NCBI RefSeq assembly: GCF_010015475.1
Contig: NZ_SSNI01000041.1
Coordinates: forward strand, 1 to 52,212
Source: Pontibacter pamirensis
GTDB taxonomy: Bacteria; Bacteroidota; Bacteroidia; Cytophagales; Hymenobacteraceae
Length of the DNA: 52,212 nt
Direction: 5' to 3'
The stretch's first letter is position 1; the number at the start of each line of letters is the position of its first letter. The translations under genes were made by a program, and so were the position numbers. The notes beneath the pieces were generated by a model. That model had not been told where the DNA came from, made no database searches, and saw nothing but the letters and a program-made list of their open reading frames with translations. This document shows positions 50,341-52,212 of the stretch, in pieces.

Positions 50341-51627
50341 ATGGATTTTAAGAGAAGAAGGCTGGCCGTAGCGCTCCGCAACCAACTAAACTACCCCCTG
50401 CAGTTTAACCCCTTTGTCTTCAGCAAGATTTTCCTGCTGTGGGTGGCCATCGGCATCATAGGCGGCATCATAGCCGGCACCTACTGGATCATACTGGAGG
50501 CCCTGCTGCACTTCCTGGCTCAGTTCCAGGGGCTGTACGTGATTGCTGTGATGGCTGGCGCAGGCTTACTGGCAGGCCTGATCATACATTTTTTAGGAGA
50601 CCCGGGCGAGATGGACCTTATAGTCAACAACGTCCGCTTCAAGGGCGGTCGGCTGGAGCCAAAGAACAACCCTGCCATGATTCTCTCCTCATGGCTGTGC
50701 ATCGCCAGTGGCGGCAGCGCGGGTCCGGAGGCACCGCTCGTGCAGGTGGTGGGCTCTACCGGCACCTGGGTTGCACGCAAGCTCAAAATAAGAGGCGAAG
50801 ACCTCCGCTCGCTTAGTATTGCCGGTATGGCCGCGGCCTTCACGGCCCTCTTCGGCGCACCGCTTGGCGGCACCTTGTTTGCCCTTGAGATTCTGCACCA
50901 CAAGCACGTGGTGGAGTATTATCAGGCGCTGATTCCGGCTTTTGTCGCCAGCTGCTCCAGCTACGTTATCTTTATCCTGATTACACACATCGGCATCGGC
51001 CCCACCTGGGCTTTCCCGGTTTACTCCGCTCCTGAACTCAACGACTTCTTCTATGCCATGCTCTATGCTTTGGCGGGCACGGCGGCTGGCTGGCTGTTTA
51101 TCTTCACCGTGCGTCAGTGTCGTAGTCTGTTCAAGAAGCTTCGGGTGCCGATCTACGTGAAGATGACGGTGGGCGGCCTGCTGATAGGCACTATCGCATA
51201 CTTCGTGCCGCTCTCCCGCTACTTCAGCCACGATGAACTGAACCTGCTGCTGGAGGAGCAGTTTACGCTCGAGTTTCTGTTTATCCTCCTCGTTGCGAAG
51301 ATATTGGCCATTGCCTTCACGGTTACCTCTGGCTGGCGCGGCGGCTTCATTATTCCGCTGTTTTTTGTAGGTGCCACCGTGGGTATGATAGTGAACGCTG
51401 CCTTCCCCGGACAGAACCTGCCGCTCATCATGGTCAGCTGCATGGCCGCCATCAACGCCTGTGTTACCCGCACACCTATCAGCACCATCATTCTGCTCTC
51501 CACGCTCACGGGCTTTCATCACTTTATACCCATCATGTTTGCCAGCCTCACAGGCTTTTTCCTGGCTCCTAAAACTCCGCTGATCAACGCGCAGCTGGGA
51601 GTAAAAGAGGAAGTAAGGGTGGATTAG
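50341..51627 (+). CDS. ClC-family chloride channel or H+/Cl- antiporter
   Basis: 428 residues. The selectivity-filter motifs are present: GSAGPEAPLVQ (the GxGPE motif with gating Glu), SGWRGGFIIPLFFVGATVG (the G-K/R-E-G-x-x-P region equivalent) and the N-terminal helix pair. No C-terminal CBS domains. ATG 50341 (MDFKRRRLAVALRNQ) opens with basic residues; an upstream frame would add about seven residues. Chloride or acid homeostasis by family. Confidence 0.9.
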   Translation: MDFKRRRLAVALRNQLNYPLQFNPFVFSKIFLLWVAIGIIGGIIAGTYWIILEALLHFLAQFQGLYVIAVMAGAGLLAGLIIHFLGDPGEMDLIVNNVRFKGGRLEPKNNPAMILSSWLCIASGGSAGPEAPLVQVVGSTGTWVARKLKIRGEDLRSLSIAGMAAAFTALFGAPLGGTLFALEILHHKHVVEYYQALIPAFVASCSSYVIFILITHIGIGPTWAFPVYSAPELNDFFYAMLYALAGTAAGWLFIFTVRQCRSLFKKLRVPIYVKMTVGGLLIGTIAYFVPLSRYFSHDELNLLLEEQFTLEFLFILLVAKILAIAFTVTSGWRGGFIIPLFFVGATVGMIVNAAFPGQNLPLIMVSCMAAINACVTRTPISTIILLSTLTGFHHFIPIMFASLTGFFLAPKTPLINAQLGVKEEVRVD

Positions 51628-52037
51628 TAGGGTAACTAACATAATTAGCTGCTGCCTGACTCCTGCCGTTGGTCTTTGTTGCCTGGCTCCTTACCGGGCG
51701 GTTGGTAACCAATTAGCCTTGTTTACAGCACCGATGAGTTTGCTAACACTACTTGTCGAAGGGTAGCGCTGAGTAATTAATACACCCAGCTCCTTCACGC
51801 GCTTCTGAATCCGGCGCAGAAGCACGTGAAATTTTTTTTATAGATCAGCAAGCCCTATAGGAGCAGTTATCCAAAAACTTGGCAATAGCCCCCTTTGGAC
51901 CATAAGACCTGAGTTAATCTGATTTGAATTTTGTTTTAATTTGATTTTAATCTAATTTTTATGTGAGCGGCTTAATTTAACCCCTCGTGCTTACCACAGA
52001 AGGTAAGTATAATCTCACAACATATTAATTTGTATCT
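51628..52037. other. AT-rich spacer before the SulP gene
   Basis: No gene. A/T-rich from about 51830, with tandem GATTTGAATTTT-like segments at 51920-51960 (repeats of ATTTTAATTTGATTT). It is likely the promoter region of the SulP gene, but I see no consensus. Confidence 0.45.
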
Positions 52038-52212
52038 ATGGAAGAAAAGTATAATGATGTCACGGCCAATTTGTCCAAAGACATTCCTGCCGGGCTGGTT
52101 GTGTTTTTTGTTGCCTTGCCTCTGTGTCTGGGCATCTCCCTTGCCTCAGGGGCGCCCCTGTTCTCAGGTGTTATAACCGGTATTGTAGGAGGGCTCGTGG
52201 TGGCGTGGCTGA
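52038..52212 (+). CDS. SulP-family anion transporter, N-terminal part (cut by window end)
   Basis: 58 residues from ATG 52038 to the window end. KDIPAGLVVFFVALPLCLGI followed by SLASGAPLFSGVITGIVGG is the first helix pair of SulP transporters of the kind that carries bicarbonate or sulfate. The C-terminal STAS domain would lie beyond the window. It may work with an alpha-carbonic anhydrase, but the one in this window is 37 kb away. Confidence 0.85.
   Translation, partial: MEEKYNDVTANLSKDIPAGLVVFFVALPLCLGISLASGAPLFSGVITGIVGGLVVAWL

Noticed and set aside
1..52212. tRNA, rRNA, phage structural, toxin-antitoxin or restriction genes
   Set aside because: Looked for and not found. Short orphan genes do not occur in the paired, overlapping arrangement expected of toxin-antitoxin systems.

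Overview
The window comes from a member of the Bacteroidota, most likely the Hymenobacteraceae (Pontibacter, Rufibacter or Hymenobacter type). The reasons are SPII lipoproteins with short lipoboxes, several promoters of the Bacteroidota form TTTG/TTG-N19-21-TAnnTTTG (for example 33616-33648 minus and 46479-46509 plus), DUF4168, DUF2254, DUF421, CsbD and OprO/P-type porin genes, and moderately GC-rich genes set in AT-rich spacers. This is inference from gene content; there is no rRNA or other marker gene here.

Layout. 0-5 kb: the end of an SGNH hydrolase, an IS982 copy with an amber codon, a ZIP metal transporter, then a graveyard of resolvase HTH remnants and a small orphan 81-82 aa gene family. 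4.8-10.2 kb: a phosphoribosyltransferase-HAD fusion, a UbiA-type prenyltransferase resembling polyprenyl-phosphate phosphoribosyltransferases, a HAD phosphatase and a GT-C membrane glycosyltransferase, together possibly a lipid-linked pentose pathway. 10.4-15.6 kb: a GAF protein, small unknown genes, a Thr/Gly-repeat lipoprotein with a broken neighbour, a second copy of the decayed block at 3.6 kb, and an alpha-carbonic anhydrase. 16-20.8 kb: MscS, DUF2254, an IS5-type relic and another orphan gene. 21-27 kb: DUF389-like, AI-2E family, MscS and CNNM/CorC membrane proteins. 27.2-31.4 kb: an OprO/P-like porin split by an IS3-family element that is itself split by an intact IS110-family element. 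31.5-46 kb: a kinase-like lipoprotein, an outer-membrane protein, CsbD, MntP, DUF421, an OmpA lipoprotein, UppP, CorC, a CPA2 antiporter, an SLC13 permease and DUF4168, with three copies of a small lipoprotein whose leaders are conserved. 46.5-52.2 kb: a STAS-like gene, a third MscS channel, IS3 and IS110 fragments, a ClC channel and the start of a SulP anion transporter.

The intact genes make an envelope, ion and osmotic homeostasis region: three MscS channels, two CorC proteins, ZIP, MntP, CPA2, SLC13, ClC, SulP, carbonic anhydrase, OmpA, CsbD and UppP. Most genes are single units or pairs closed by strong hairpin terminators.

The most notable observations are: (1) the IS110 element, whose 5' noncoding region carries two 10-nt stretches identical to its own target and donor junctions, as expected of a bridge RNA; (2) that this element sits inside the A6G frameshift heptamer of the host IS3; (3) a 141-bp MITE-like element with perfect 18-bp terminal repeats and a perfect 12-bp target duplication; (4) three paralogous small lipoprotein genes sharing a hairpin plus A-rich leader; (5) an orphan small-protein family found beside resolvase remnants.
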